In this document: piece by piece, positions 21,080 through 29,769 of the stretch
Position numbering within the stretch: the first letter of the stretch is position 1
Layout: each line of letters starts with the position of its first letter
Origin: Pseudomonas fontis
Lineage (GTDB): Bacteria > Pseudomonadota > Gammaproteobacteria > Pseudomonadales > Pseudomonadaceae
Length of the DNA stretch: 34,052 nucleotides
Assembly (NCBI RefSeq): GCF_028656955.1
Contig: NZ_JAMDGY010000025.1
Coordinates: forward strand, 1-34,052
Direction of reading: 5' to 3'
The notes under the pieces: generated by a model
What the model was told of the DNA's origin: nothing
The model's database searches: none
The model's input: only the letters and a program-made list of their open reading frames with translations
Translations under genes and position numbers: made by a program

Positions 21080-21583
21080 ATGACACTCATCATCGAGGAC
21101 GGCTCCGGCAAGCCTGACGCCGAAAGCTACGCATCTGCCGAAGACTTGGCCATGTACGCCGTGAAGTTCGGCGTGGTCATCCCAGAGGAAGTGCCAGTAC
21201 AGGAAGCGCTGCTGCGTCGTGCCGCCCTGGCGATGGATGGCATGACCTGGAGAGGTCGCAAGACCAGCAGCGAGCAGGCCTTGTCCTGGCCGCGCCGGGA
21301 AGTGCTGCTGGATCATGAGATCAAGCCGAACAACTACCTTCCGGCGCGGATCCAGTATGGGCAAATGGCCCTGGCCGCTGAGATTCATCAGGACGATATT
21401 GACCCAGTTGAGAAGCGCAAAGGCGCTGTCTTGCTGGATCGTGTTGAGGGGGCCGTGACGCGGCAGTACGCGGCCATCCCAAACACCAGCAATCGGCTGC
21501 TGCCGGCGGCGCCAGACCGGCCAAGTGCAACGCAGCTTGCGGATTATCTGTTGAAACGCGGTCTTTTTGCAGTCAGAGCTTGA
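21080..21583 (+). CDS. Head-tail connector protein (DnaT-like family)
   Basis: 167 residues. DGSGKPDAESYASAEDLAMYA at the start, WRGRKTSSEQALSWPR in the middle and GAVTRQYAAIPN are hallmarks of the small connector family annotated as DnaT-like in Pseudomonas phages; it docks on the portal after DNA packaging. Its TGA stop abuts the stop of the leftward gene that follows (TGATCA). Confidence 0.8.
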   Translation: MTLIIEDGSGKPDAESYASAEDLAMYAVKFGVVIPEEVPVQEALLRRAALAMDGMTWRGRKTSSEQALSWPRREVLLDHEIKPNNYLPARIQYGQMALAAEIHQDDIDPVEKRKGAVLLDRVEGAVTRQYAAIPNTSNRLLPAAPDRPSATQLADYLLKRGLFAVRA

Positions 21584-21892
21584 TCAGATATTAGATACGT
21601 CGTGGCACCACCAATTGTAGAAAAGGTGTTGCGGAGCTAGTTCATCTGCACTTCCTATCAGTACGACTAGGTGGATTGCTGCCTCATAGTTGACGTGAAG
21701 GCTTTCCTCGTTAGAAAAGGGGCAGCAGCGATACTGTGCCCTGGAGACGTAAGGCTGAAGGGCCGTTTTTTCAAAGGTATCCTGAATCGCCAACATTAAC
21801 TCATAGCGATAAAAACGCTTCAGATCCGTGCGACATGAGATGTAGTTCTGCAAGGCACCGAAGATCAGTGCAGCTCGCTGCTGGTTGTTCAT
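21584..21892 (-). CDS. Leftward hypothetical gene in the connector cluster
   Basis: 102 residues (MNNQQRAALIFGALQNYIS...). The fold looks helical, with several Cys and His residues (YRCCPF, FYNWWCHD); no family recognised. A strong ribosome site AAGGAAGGG lies about 7 bases before the ATG, supporting a real gene. It points against the late operon, with stop codons tail to tail at 21581-21586 and its start only 15-27 bases from the next rightward gene. Likely a moron expressed when late genes are off. Moderate AT bias versus neighbours. Confidence 0.66.
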   Translation of the reverse strand: MNNQQRAALIFGALQNYISCRTDLKRFYRYELMLAIQDTFEKTALQPYVSRAQYRCCPFSNEESLHVNYEAAIHLVVLIGSADELAPQHLFYNWWCHDVSNI

Positions 21893-21919
21893 GAATCCCT
21901 TCCTTGGATGAGACTGTTT

Positions 21920-22288
21920 ATGGGTTTCTACGACAGTATGGCCTTAACGGCACTAGCTATGATCACGGAATTCGGTCAGCCCGTGACCATCAGCAAGACT
22001 GAGCCGGGCGAGTACGAACCCGAGACGGGAGGCGAGGCGCTAGGCGGAACCGTCGAGCAAACGGCCCAAGGCATCCTGCTCGACTTCACCGGCCAAGAAT
22101 TCCAAAACAACAGCCTCATTCGCCAGGGCGACAAGAAGCTCAAGATCGCCGCGCAGGGATTGGCCTGGGCGCCCGACCTACTCGACAAGGTGATCGCCCA
22201 GGGTCGCACCTGGTCAATCGTTCCGCCGCTGAAAGAGATCAACCCCGCCGGCACGCCGATCCTGTATGAGCTGCAGGTGCGGTCATGA
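21920..22288 (+). CDS. Head-tail joining protein
   Basis: 122 residues from ATG at 21920 (21908 would add four residues; neither has a strong ribosome site). Pattern: ALAMITEFGQPVTISKTEPGEYEPETG near the start (positions ~8-34), then GILLDFTGQEF, a GDKKLKIAAQGL strand and WSIVPPLKEINPAGTPILYELQVR at the end. This beta-rich layout is usual for the stopper protein between connector and tail terminator. It overlaps the next gene by 4 bp. Confidence 0.72.
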   Translation: MGFYDSMALTALAMITEFGQPVTISKTEPGEYEPETGGEALGGTVEQTAQGILLDFTGQEFQNNSLIRQGDKKLKIAAQGLAWAPDLLDKVIAQGRTWSIVPPLKEINPAGTPILYELQVRS

Positions 22289-22941
22289 GTCGGGCGGGTG
22301 CAGGACAATCCGGCAGTTTCGCCCTGAGCCTGGCCGAGTTCGCCGCTCAGACAAGTGAGGCCATTGACGCCAGTGTGCGCGAGATCATCATCGAGATCGG
22401 CAGTAGCATTATTCGCATATCGCCCGTGGGTAACCCTGAGATATGGGCTGCCAACGTTGCTCATCGCGAGGCCAACTCCCGCGCTGCCGATGACTACGAC
22501 TTCAAAGTCGCTGTACGCAATACGCTCATCAACCTGAACGAATCGAATTTCACGAAGGCGGGCAGCCTCAAGCGCGGCGTGAAATATGCCAAACCGCTAA
22601 CGAAGACCGAGCGCGACCAGAACTTCAGCGTGAATGGCTTGGTGGCTGGCCGGGACTATGTTGGCGGCCGCTTTCGGGCGAACTGGAATTTCTCCATCGG
22701 CTCTGTCGACAACAGCTTCCGTATTCACCCAGACCCGACAGGAACCGAGGCAACCGCAAGGCTTGTGGCGGGCGCTATTGAGTTCAAGGCCGGGCAGACA
22801 GCTTTCATCGTCAACAACTTGCCCTACGCGATCCCGCTGGAGTTCGGTCATTCGACCCAGGCCCCCGGCGGCATGGTCCGGGTAACCGTGGCTCGCTTTC
22901 AGCAGATCGTGCTGGAGGCCATCAGGAACAACCAGGTATGA
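22285..22941 (+). CDS. HK97 gp10-like tail completion protein
   Basis: 218 residues. An N-terminal amphipathic helix (FALSLAEFAAQTSEAIDASVREIIIEIG), internal strands and the ending NNLPYAIPLEFGHSTQAPGGMVRVTVARFQ match the HK97 gp10/tail completion family, in which Y-A-x-x-x-E-x-G near the C-terminus is characteristic. Longer than typical (~130-150) because of an extra middle segment. Overlaps neighbours by 4 bp on both sides. Confidence 0.78.
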   Translation: MSRAGAGQSGSFALSLAEFAAQTSEAIDASVREIIIEIGSSIIRISPVGNPEIWAANVAHREANSRAADDYDFKVAVRNTLINLNESNFTKAGSLKRGVKYAKPLTKTERDQNFSVNGLVAGRDYVGGRFRANWNFSIGSVDNSFRIHPDPTGTEATARLVAGAIEFKAGQTAFIVNNLPYAIPLEFGHSTQAPGGMVRVTVARFQQIVLEAIRNNQV

Positions 22942-23357
22942 GTCACGCAATCATCGCCTCAATCTACGAGGCAAAGCTCATCGCCTGGAACGCTGCCAGG
23001 GTGGAGAAGCTGAAGATCGTTTTCGAGAACACCGCCTACACCCCGGCGACTGGCGAAACGTACCTGCGGGCTTTCACGATCCAGGGTGACACTGCGAGCA
23101 ACACGCTCGGCGGTGATCACCGGCTGTACACCGGCGTGTTTCAAGTGAGCATTATCGCGCCGGCGGGCACCGGCAAGACCAAAACAAACCCGATTGCGGC
23201 GGAGTTGACCGAGATGTTTCCGCTTTATGTGCGGGATACGAAAGACGGCGTCGTCGTTACACCAATGACACCAGTTGACCAGGGCCCCGGCATTACTGGC
23301 GACTCAACCTACACCGTCCCGCTGTCGTTTTCATACAGGTCCGACACCACGCCATAA
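22938..23357 (+). CDS. Tail terminator protein (DUF4128-like)
   Basis: 139 residues. The sequence FENTAYTPATGETYLRAF, then LGGDHRLYTGVFQVSIIAPAGTGKTKTNPIAAELTEMF and TYTVPLSFSYR follows the DUF4128/tail terminator pattern, a ring that caps the tail tube and joins it to the head. The GTGKTKT run is a loop and not a P-loop, since the context is beta-sheet and no Walker B follows. Confidence 0.82.
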   Translation: MSHAIIASIYEAKLIAWNAARVEKLKIVFENTAYTPATGETYLRAFTIQGDTASNTLGGDHRLYTGVFQVSIIAPAGTGKTKTNPIAAELTEMFPLYVRDTKDGVVVTPMTPVDQGPGITGDSTYTVPLSFSYRSDTTP

Positions 23358-23380
23358 CCCGCCCGTTGGGCAAATCCTGA

Positions 23381-23402
23381 ACCCGCCCTGTGCGGGTTTT
23401 GT
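23381..23402 (+). terminator. Hairpin between tail terminator and tail tube genes
   Basis: ACCCGC and GCGGGT with a short loop, then TTTTG. Weak T-run, possibly a partial terminator that adjusts tube expression or an mRNA-end stabiliser. Confidence 0.6.
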
Positions 23403-23425
23403 CATTTCTGCAAAGAGGAAACCCC

Positions 23426-24097
23426 ATGTCTGTTTACTTCCCCAACGGGGCAACACTGGCAATCTCCACCGGCTTCGCAGCTGCGAAAAGTATCACAAGC
23501 ATTACAAACGCAAATCCAGGCGTGGCTACGGCCCTTGCGAACGGTTTCGCGAACGGTGACATTTTGCTGGTCACTTCTGGCTGGGAAGACATCAACGAGC
23601 GCGCCGTGCGTGTCGCTGCCGCTGCTGCTGGCGCCTTCACTCTGGAAGGTATCGATACCTCCAACACGTCGTTCTTCCCGGACGGCATCAGTGCAGGCAC
23701 TGCCAAAAAGGTTACTGGCTGGGTTGCAGTGAACCAGGTGATCGGCAACTCGATGTCCGGCGGTGAGCAGCAGTACTGGACCTATGCGCCGCTTGAGGCG
23801 CGCCGCGACAAGCAGATTCCAACCACCAAGAGCGCTCAGGCGTTCTCATTCCAACTCGCTGACGACGACAGCCTGGCCTGGTACGAAGAGCTGGATAAGG
23901 CCGACCGCGAGAAAGAAGTACGGATCTTGCGTATGTCCTTGCCCAACGGCAAGACGATCTACTACGCCGGCTACGCGTCTTTCAACAAAAGCCCGACCCT
24001 GGTGCGTAACGAAGGTGCCGCCGTAGCGTTTGGCTTCACCATCAATGCAGAGATCACCGCGTATCGCGCATCAGCTGTTGCTGGCGGCGGGGCTTAA
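23426..24097 (+). CDS. Major tail tube protein
   Basis: 223 residues. AGAGGAAA sits 6 bases before the ATG at 23426; the longer frame from 23390 includes the terminator loop. Beta-rich throughout: VYFPNGATLAIST, the VATALANGFANGDILLVTSGWEDINERAVRV segment (positions ~31-62), YWTYAPLEARRDKQIPTTKSAQAFSF and NKSPTLVRNEGAAVAFGFTINAEITAY. It fits the phage tail tube family of lambda V class. Codon bias is strong, as expected for an abundant structural protein. Located before the chaperone genes as usual. Confidence 0.86.
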   Translation: MSVYFPNGATLAISTGFAAAKSITSITNANPGVATALANGFANGDILLVTSGWEDINERAVRVAAAAAGAFTLEGIDTSNTSFFPDGISAGTAKKVTGWVAVNQVIGNSMSGGEQQYWTYAPLEARRDKQIPTTKSAQAFSFQLADDDSLAWYEELDKADREKEVRILRMSLPNGKTIYYAGYASFNKSPTLVRNEGAAVAFGFTINAEITAYRASAVAGGGA

Positions 24098-24099
24098 TC

Positions 24100-24480
24100 A
24101 TGGCGAAATTCAAGATTGCCCAATCGCCGACGTTTCTCGGGGCAGTGATGATTCCGGTAGTTGGCCAGGATCCGGTGAAGGTTGAGTTCACTTTCAAGTA
24201 TCGAAACCGGATCGAGCTGGCTGCGTTGTTCGATGAATGGAATCAGCGGCGTAATGATGGTGCTGAGCGTTTTGGTGAAAAGCCGACGGTGTCGGAAATT
24301 GTTGCCGCTGATACCGAGAATCAGATGCAGCAGATTAAGGATCTGGTCGTCGGGTGGGAGTTCGACGACAAGTTCGATGACGAGAGCATCAAGGCGCTTG
24401 TGACCTCGTGTCACGGAACAACCGAGGCTGTGGTGGACGCTTACCAATCGGCTTTTGCTAAGGCTCGCACGGGAAACTGA
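24100..24480 (+). CDS. Tail assembly chaperone, short form (G-like)
   Basis: 126 residues. The pattern VKVEFTFKYRNRIELAALFDEW plus QIKDLVVGWEFDDKFDDESIKALV is shared by tail assembly chaperones of siphoviruses, which coat the tape measure during tail assembly. Starts 2 bases after the tail tube stop. The last codons read ACG GGA AAC TGA over a GGGAAAC slippery heptamer (24471-24477), where ribosomes can move to the -1 frame to make the long form. Confidence 0.85.
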   Translation: MAKFKIAQSPTFLGAVMIPVVGQDPVKVEFTFKYRNRIELAALFDEWNQRRNDGAERFGEKPTVSEIVAADTENQMQQIKDLVVGWEFDDKFDDESIKALVTSCHGTTEAVVDAYQSAFAKARTGN

Positions 24481-24800
24481 TCCGCGCCGCCCGCGCCCTG
24501 TATGAGCCTCCCCCTGATGCGGAGCAACTCGCCGCATTTGGCTGGGATGCAGGGGACATGGAAGAGGAGTTTGAGGTTTGGCCGTGTCTTTGGCCGGCAT
24601 TCTTCTTATTCAACCGCATGTCGACTCAGTGGCGTGCAGGCGCCGGCGGCGCGATCGGCCTCGACTACACATGCATTCGCGACGTGGCCGGCTTCCTCGG
24701 AATCAAGAAAAAGAAACTCGCTGAAATCTTCCCGGACCTCCAGGTGCTGGAAGGCGAAGCCCTGCGCGTTATGGCGGAGGAAAGAGAAAACCGTCCGTAG
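24100..24800 (+). CDS. Tail assembly chaperone, frameshifted long form (GT-like)
   Basis: A -1 shift at GGGAAAC (24471-24477) continues from CTG at 24477 in the other frame for 107 further codons, giving about 233 residues. The extra part (GKLIRAARALYEPPPDAEQLAAFGW..., start of the -1 frame) is a DUF1799-type domain with GLDYTCIRDVAGFLG and KKLAEIFPDL. In lambda the same device makes gpGT at a low fixed ratio to gpG. A start at 24558 inside this frame with GGGGAC upstream could also give a free 80-residue product. The joint has no stop codons between the frames. Confidence 0.82.
24471..24477 (+). promoter_or_regulatory. Programmed -1 frameshift site
   Basis: GGGAAAC in phase G GGA AAC, followed at once by the zero-frame stop TGA. 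It is of the X XXY YYZ type; lambda uses GGGAAAG at the equivalent place. No Shine-Dalgarno-like stimulator was obvious upstream; a GC-rich stretch (CCGCGCCGCCCGCG) follows that could form a stimulating structure. Confidence 0.85.
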
Positions 24801-24827
24801 CCACGGGCGCCTATTCAAGGTGAGTCG

Positions 24828-27800
24828 ATGAATATTGCAGAGCTCGGCGTCAAGATCGACTCGGCCGATGCAATCCAGGCAAAAACGAGCCTGGATGAAA
24901 TGGCGAAGGCCGGTGGCCGTGCCGAGCAGTCAGCCGTTTCGCTGATGAACGAAATGCAGGCGCTGGAGAAATCGCTGTCCACCGGTGCCAAAACTACCCA
25001 GGACCTGGCCAGGCAGCGTGAAGCACTCGCGAAGCTGACGAAGACCGGGGCCTATGGTGAGGCTGAGGCGGCGAAGATCTCCGCGCAGCTCGATAAGCAG
25101 CAGGTTGCGCTGGCTAAATCTGCGATGGATGAGCAGAAAGCGCTGAATAGCCTGCTGGGGGCGATTGACCCGGCCCGCGGCGCGCTTGCCAAGCTGGACA
25201 CACAGGTCGAGCAACTGGGCAAACACCTGGACGCCGGCCGCATCAGCCAGGATCAGTACAACACCGCCCTGAGCAAGATCGACAAGGACTACGCCAAGCT
25301 CGAAAAGACCACCACCGGCTTCGACAAGCTGCGCCTCGGTACCCGCCAGGCGCAGGAAAACGTCGTGCAGTTGGGCAATGCGCTTTCCTCTGGTGACTGG
25401 GGAAGTGGCGTGCGTGCGGTTGCTCAGTTGGGCGCCGGGGCTGGAGCAGGCGCTGCCGGGCTGCTCGCCATCCTGGGGCCACTGGCTCTAGCCACCGCAG
25501 CAGTGGGCGGCCTGGCGGTTGCCTACTACAAGGGCAGCGAAGAGCAGGACAAATACAACAAGTCGCTGATCCTCACCGGCAACTACGCGGGAGTGAGCGC
25601 TGGCCAGCTGGGGGATATGGCGCGCCAGGTGAGCGCAACGGTCGGTACCACTGGCCAAGCCGCAGCCGTGCTGGCGCTGCTGGCTGACAACGGCAAGATC
25701 GCCGGGGACAGCTTCACCGGCATCACCCAGGCCGCCGTGTCGATGCAGGAAGCCACCGGCAAGGCCGTGAGCGAGACTGTCGCCGAGTTCTCCAAGCTGG
25801 CAGACGACCCGGTAAAGGCCTCTGCTGCGCTGAACGAGCAGTACCACTACCTGACGGCCTCGGTTTACTCGCAGATTGCCGCACTGGAGCAGCAGGGCGA
25901 TCACGCCGGAGCTGTGAAGCTGGCCACCGATTCGTACGCCGATGCAATCAACGAGCGCACCCCCAAGATCCTGGAAAACCTGAGCTTCTGGGAGCGGGCG
26001 TATAACGCAGTTGCCAAGGCGGCAGATGGACTGAAAAACGCCGGACGTCGTGACATTAATTCGGACATTGAGGACGCGAAGGCCGGATTGCTCGAAGCCC
26101 AGAATATGGATGGGTTGTTTCAAAACCAAAAGTCAAAGGATGCCCTGATTGAGTTCCGGCAGAATCGCCTGAACATGCTTGAAGACGAAAAGGCGGCCCA
26201 GGCCGATATCGCCAAGTGGGAGGGCGAGCAGGCCAAGGCACAAGGCGATGCTGTTTCGTCGATGGCCAAGATCGATGCCCTGACCAAGTCGTCGTGGACG
26301 AACGAACAGAAGCGCACCGAGGCGATCAAGGAATACAGGCGGCAACTCGACGATATCCGCAAGGTTGACCCGAAAGACTCGCGGCTCGATCAATCGGAAG
26401 TCGACAAAAACATCTCCAACATCAACGACAAGTTCAAGGACCCGAAGGCGGCTGCAAGTCAGGTTGACCTGACCGGTTTCAACAACGCCAAGAACAACCT
26501 GGCGGCCATCGTTGATGAGTACAAAAACACCCAGAAGCAACTGGACGCGGCAGAGAAGGCTGGGCTGATTTCTCAGTCCGAATACGCACTGAAGCGCGAA
26601 GCCCTGATCGGCAACCAGCGCGACGAGGTGACCGCAGCCTACGAGGCTGAGATTGCTGCGCTGGAGGCCGTCAAAGGCAAGAAATCCACGACTGCTGCCC
26701 AGAGCATCCAGCTGGACCAGAAGATAGCTGACGCGCGCGCAGGGATGGTCAAGGCGCAGAAGGAGGCCGACAGCCAGCTTGAGGTGTTGGCCACCAACGA
26801 GACCGGGCGCCTGGCCAAGCAGGAGCGGGCGATCACCACCTACGTGCAGGCCCTGGCTCAGCAGCAGCGAGCGCTGGAACTTGCTGGCCAACGCGCAGTA
26901 CTCGGTGTGGGGCAGGGTGACCGCCAGAACGCACTCAACGGCGAGCTGAACAGCCAGCAAGACCGGTTTGCTCAGCAGTCGCTGGAGTTGGCCAACCAGA
27001 AATCCGACCCATCGCGCAACATGTCGGAAGAGGAGTTCAAGAGGAAGTCGCAGGCGCTTGCCGATGCGAATAAGGCCGCTACGGACCAGATCCGGCAGAA
27101 TTATGCGGACGTGGAGAGTGCTCAGGGCGATTGGACCAAGGGTGCGACAGCTGCCTGGGACAACTACCTGGACTCAGCGCAGAACATCGCCGGTCAGACA
27201 AAAAGCCTGTTCAGTAACGCCTTCAGCTCCATGGAGGACTCGATCTTCAACTTCGCCATGACTGGGAAGCTTTCCTTTGCGGACTTCACCAAATCGATTT
27301 TGGCGGACATGGCGCGGATTGCGACCAGGCAGGCGAGTTCTGCTCTGCTCGGCAGCCTGGTTGGAGCAGCGGCCAGCTATTTCGGCGGCAGCGCTGGTGG
27401 CGGTAACGGATTGGCTGCCGGCTCTGCTGGCGCAGCTTCGTCGAATCTTGGCGCATCTCAAGCTGGTTACACCGGGGCATACGCTCAAGCCAAGGGCGGG
27501 GCCTGGTCGGGCGGTGTGCAGATGTTCGCCGACGGCGGTGCCTTCACCAACTCAATCGTCAGCAAACCAACTGCGTTCGGCATGGCCGGCGGCAAGACGG
27601 GGATCATGGGCGAGGCGGGTGATGAGGCAATCATGCCGCTCACCCGAACAGCCAACGGCAAGTTAGGCGTTTCTGCGGTTGGAGGCGGCGGTGGCGGGGT
27701 AAACCTCAGCCTCAGCATGCCGATCATTCTGACGGACCAGGAGGCCGGCCGCCCAGACGGGGCCGAGTTCGACGCCGAACTGTTCCAGCGCAACATGGAG

Positions 27801-27884
27801 TCGCGCACCCGGCAAATCGCAACTGAAGAGATCGCCAAGTCTTGGCGCCAAGGCGGCGTGAGTAGCCGAAACGTAAAAGGATGA
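24828..27884 (+). CDS. Tail tape measure protein
   Basis: 1018 residues; AAGGTG precedes the ATG. The N-terminal ~190 residues are coiled coil (AKAGGRAEQSAVSLMNEM onward), residues ~195-230 are Gly/Ala-rich hydrophobic (AGAGAAGLLAILGPLALATA) and probably insert in the host membrane during DNA ejection. Residues ~245-390 resemble the lambda-family tape measure domain. More helices follow, and residues ~755-850 match the lambda-type C-terminal tape measure domain (ending SIFNFAMTGKLSFADFTKSI). At about 0.15 nm per residue the tail would be near 150 nm. The C-terminus has Gly-rich loops and is probably trimmed in assembly. Confidence 0.92.
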   Translation: MNIAELGVKIDSADAIQAKTSLDEMAKAGGRAEQSAVSLMNEMQALEKSLSTGAKTTQDLARQREALAKLTKTGAYGEAEAAKISAQLDKQQVALAKSAMDEQKALNSLLGAIDPARGALAKLDTQVEQLGKHLDAGRISQDQYNTALSKIDKDYAKLEKTTTGFDKLRLGTRQAQENVVQLGNALSSGDWGSGVRAVAQLGAGAGAGAAGLLAILGPLALATAAVGGLAVAYYKGSEEQDKYNKSLILTGNYAGVSAGQLGDMARQVSATVGTTGQAAAVLALLADNGKIAGDSFTGITQAAVSMQEATGKAVSETVAEFSKLADDPVKASAALNEQYHYLTASVYSQIAALEQQGDHAGAVKLATDSYADAINERTPKILENLSFWERAYNAVAKAADGLKNAGRRDINSDIEDAKAGLLEAQNMDGLFQNQKSKDALIEFRQNRLNMLEDEKAAQADIAKWEGEQAKAQGDAVSSMAKIDALTKSSWTNEQKRTEAIKEYRRQLDDIRKVDPKDSRLDQSEVDKNISNINDKFKDPKAAASQVDLTGFNNAKNNLAAIVDEYKNTQKQLDAAEKAGLISQSEYALKREALIGNQRDEVTAAYEAEIAALEAVKGKKSTTAAQSIQLDQKIADARAGMVKAQKEADSQLEVLATNETGRLAKQERAITTYVQALAQQQRALELAGQRAVLGVGQGDRQNALNGELNSQQDRFAQQSLELANQKSDPSRNMSEEEFKRKSQALADANKAATDQIRQNYADVESAQGDWTKGATAAWDNYLDSAQNIAGQTKSLFSNAFSSMEDSIFNFAMTGKLSFADFTKSILADMARIATRQASSALLGSLVGAAASYFGGSAGGGNGLAAGSAGAASSNLGASQAGYTGAYAQAKGGAWSGGVQMFADGGAFTNSIVSKPTAFGMAGGKTGIMGEAGDEAIMPLTRTANGKLGVSAVGGGGGGVNLSLSMPIILTDQEAGRPDGAEFDAELFQRNMESRTRQIATEEIAKSWRQGGVSSRNVKG

Positions 27885-27887
27885 TTT

Positions 27888-28226
27888 ATGGCAATTGAGC
27901 GATTCACCTGGGCCACTGAAAAAGGCGTAGAGGGGGACATCAAGCAGCGCGTACGCACGAAGCAGTTTGCCGACGGCTACGCGCAGTCGACCGAGGACGG
28001 GATCAACAACAAATCCCAGTCCTGGCCGGTCACCTTCACCGGCATGAAGGGCCGGATCAAGGACATCACGGACTTCATCGACCGGCACAAGGGTGCAAAG
28101 GGCTTCCTCTGGGAGCCGCCCCTGGGCGATCTTGGCCTCTATAAGTGCAACGGCTACAAGCCCGTGCACCGTGGCGGCCAGGTCTACGCGATCACCGCGA
28201 CCTTCGAACAAACCTTCCACCCCTGA
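27888..28226 (+). CDS. Minor tail protein M-like
   Basis: 112 residues. ERFTWATEKGVEGDIKQRVR, the QSWPVTFTG segment, KGFLWEPPLGDLGLYKC and YAITATFEQTFHP match the phage minor tail protein M family that forms part of the distal tail hub. Starts 3 bases after the tape measure stop and 11 bases before the L-like gene, as in lambda H-M-L order. Confidence 0.88.
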   Translation: MAIERFTWATEKGVEGDIKQRVRTKQFADGYAQSTEDGINNKSQSWPVTFTGMKGRIKDITDFIDRHKGAKGFLWEPPLGDLGLYKCNGYKPVHRGGQVYAITATFEQTFHP

Positions 28227-28237
28227 GGTAACCGCCC

Positions 28238-28990
28238 ATGGCGCTGATTACGGACGTCCAGAAACTGGAGCCCGGTGGAGAGATTCGCCTGTTTGAAATT
28301 GACGGGACCGAATATGGCGCGGATTACCTTCGTTTCCACGGTCACGCCATTCCGCACACACCGGAAGAGTTGATTGCGTATGAGCATTCAGAACAGGATC
28401 TGCCGGCGAAGTCGATCTGGTGGCAGGGCGAGGAGTACGCTGCCTGGCCGGTGCAGATCGAAGGCATCTCCTCGAGTAGCGACGGCACAGCTTCTCGGCC
28501 GACGTTCGCCGCCGGCAACATCAACGGCCGCGTCACGGCGCTGTGCCTCGCATTCGAAGACCTTCTGAAGTTCAAGCTGACGGTTCGCGAAACCCTCGCC
28601 CAGTACCTTGATGCGGCGAATTTCCCCGAGGGCAACCCAACTGCCGACCCGACCCAGGAGGCGCTGGAAATCTGGTACATCGACCAGAAAACCAGTGAAG
28701 ACGGCGAGGCTGTGGTCTGGGAGCTGTCTTCCCCGGGCGAGATCGACAACCACGGGCTTCCCGGACGGCAAATGACAACCTTTTGCCACTGGGCCATGAC
28801 CGGTGGATACCGCGGACCTGACTGCAACTACACCGGTGCGGCAATGTTCGATGACGAAGATAACCCTACGGACGACCCGTCGAAGGACCAGTGCAAGGGC
28901 TGCCTGTCGTCCTGCAAATTGCGCTTCGGAGAGAACAACGAGTTGTCCTTCGGCGGCTTTCCTGCCGTATCCCTGATCGCACGGAGCTGA
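28238..28990 (+). CDS. Minor tail protein L-like
   Basis: 250 residues. The body is beta-rich with the distal hub fold; the last ~65 residues have conserved cysteines (CHW, DCNYTG, DQCKGCLSSCKLRFG), which in lambda L bind an iron-sulfur cluster. The final SFGGFPAVSLI is typical. Translation couples to the K-like gene with only 2 bases between. Confidence 0.9.
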   Translation: MALITDVQKLEPGGEIRLFEIDGTEYGADYLRFHGHAIPHTPEELIAYEHSEQDLPAKSIWWQGEEYAAWPVQIEGISSSSDGTASRPTFAAGNINGRVTALCLAFEDLLKFKLTVRETLAQYLDAANFPEGNPTADPTQEALEIWYIDQKTSEDGEAVVWELSSPGEIDNHGLPGRQMTTFCHWAMTGGYRGPDCNYTGAAMFDDEDNPTDDPSKDQCKGCLSSCKLRFGENNELSFGGFPAVSLIARS

Positions 28991-28992
28991 CC

Positions 28993-29748
28993 ATGCGAAA
29001 GCACATCATTGCAGCCATCCAGGCGCACGCGGCGGCGGAGTATCCGCGCGAGTGCTGCGGTCTGGTCTTGGCTGAAGGTCGCAAGCAGATCTACGTCCCT
29101 TGCACCAACACTGCGAGCGAGCCTGCTGAAGAATTCCGCATCGCGCCCGAGCAGTACGCCGAGGCCGAAGATCAGGGCCAGGTGATCGGCATCGTGCACT
29201 CACACCCGGACGCCACCAGCAGACCCTCGCCGCGCGACTTGGCCATGTGCGAAGCCACGGCTTTGCCCTGGCACATTTTGTCGTGGCCGGAGGGGGACAT
29301 GCGCACGATCACACCGACGGGGGCAACGCCGCTGCTGGCCCGGCCATTTGTACATGGCGCCTGGGATTGCTGGCAGGTCTGTGCCGATTGGTACAAGCGC
29401 GAGTGGGGGCTGGAGTTCCCGGCCTATGCCCGGGAGGAAGGATGGTGGGAGCAGGCGGACGGCCCGAGTCTTTATGAGCAGGCCTACGAGGCTGCCGGTT
29501 TCTACCAGGTGAGCCAGCCTCAGCGCGGTGACATGATCGTCATGGCTGTCGGGCGCACCGCGCACCCGAACCACGCTGGCATCTATCTTGGCGTCGAGGC
29601 CAAATTGGCGGAGGAGCATGCCCAGGTCTTCGGTCCTGGCCCCTTCATGCTGCACCACCTGCTGGGCAGGCCATCAGAAATCATTGTGTTCGGCGGCCCC
29701 TGGCTCGACCGGACGCGCCTTGTGTTGCGTCATCGGGACGCGAAATGA
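28993..29748 (+). CDS. Tail assembly protein K-like, JAMM plus NlpC/P60
   Basis: 251 residues, two catalytic domains. Residues ~1-115: Mov34/JAMM-type metalloprotease with Glu20, HSHP (H69, H71) and Asp82 in RPSPRDLAM. Residues ~118-245: NlpC/P60 peptidoglycan peptidase with Cys126 in GAWDCWQV and His194 in HPNHAGIYLG. In lambda-like tails this protein aids tip assembly and may open peptidoglycan during entry. The start MRKHII at 28993 is 2 bases after L; the longer frame from 28891 overlaps L and is rejected. All key residues are present, so it is probably active. Confidence 0.9.
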   Translation: MRKHIIAAIQAHAAAEYPRECCGLVLAEGRKQIYVPCTNTASEPAEEFRIAPEQYAEAEDQGQVIGIVHSHPDATSRPSPRDLAMCEATALPWHILSWPEGDMRTITPTGATPLLARPFVHGAWDCWQVCADWYKREWGLEFPAYAREEGWWEQADGPSLYEQAYEAAGFYQVSQPQRGDMIVMAVGRTAHPNHAGIYLGVEAKLAEEHAQVFGPGPFMLHHLLGRPSEIIVFGGPWLDRTRLVLRHRDAK

Positions 29749-29769
29749 AGCGGCCATGCCGCAGGAGAA

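Noticed and set aside
22938..23357. GTGKTKT in the tail terminator protein as an ATP-binding P-loop
   Set aside because: No Walker B, protein is small and beta-rich, and the family is structural.
26133..26960. 275-codon minus-strand frame opposite the tape measure gene
   Set aside because: Shadow frame; leucine/valine-rich sequence is what complementary codons of a helical protein give.
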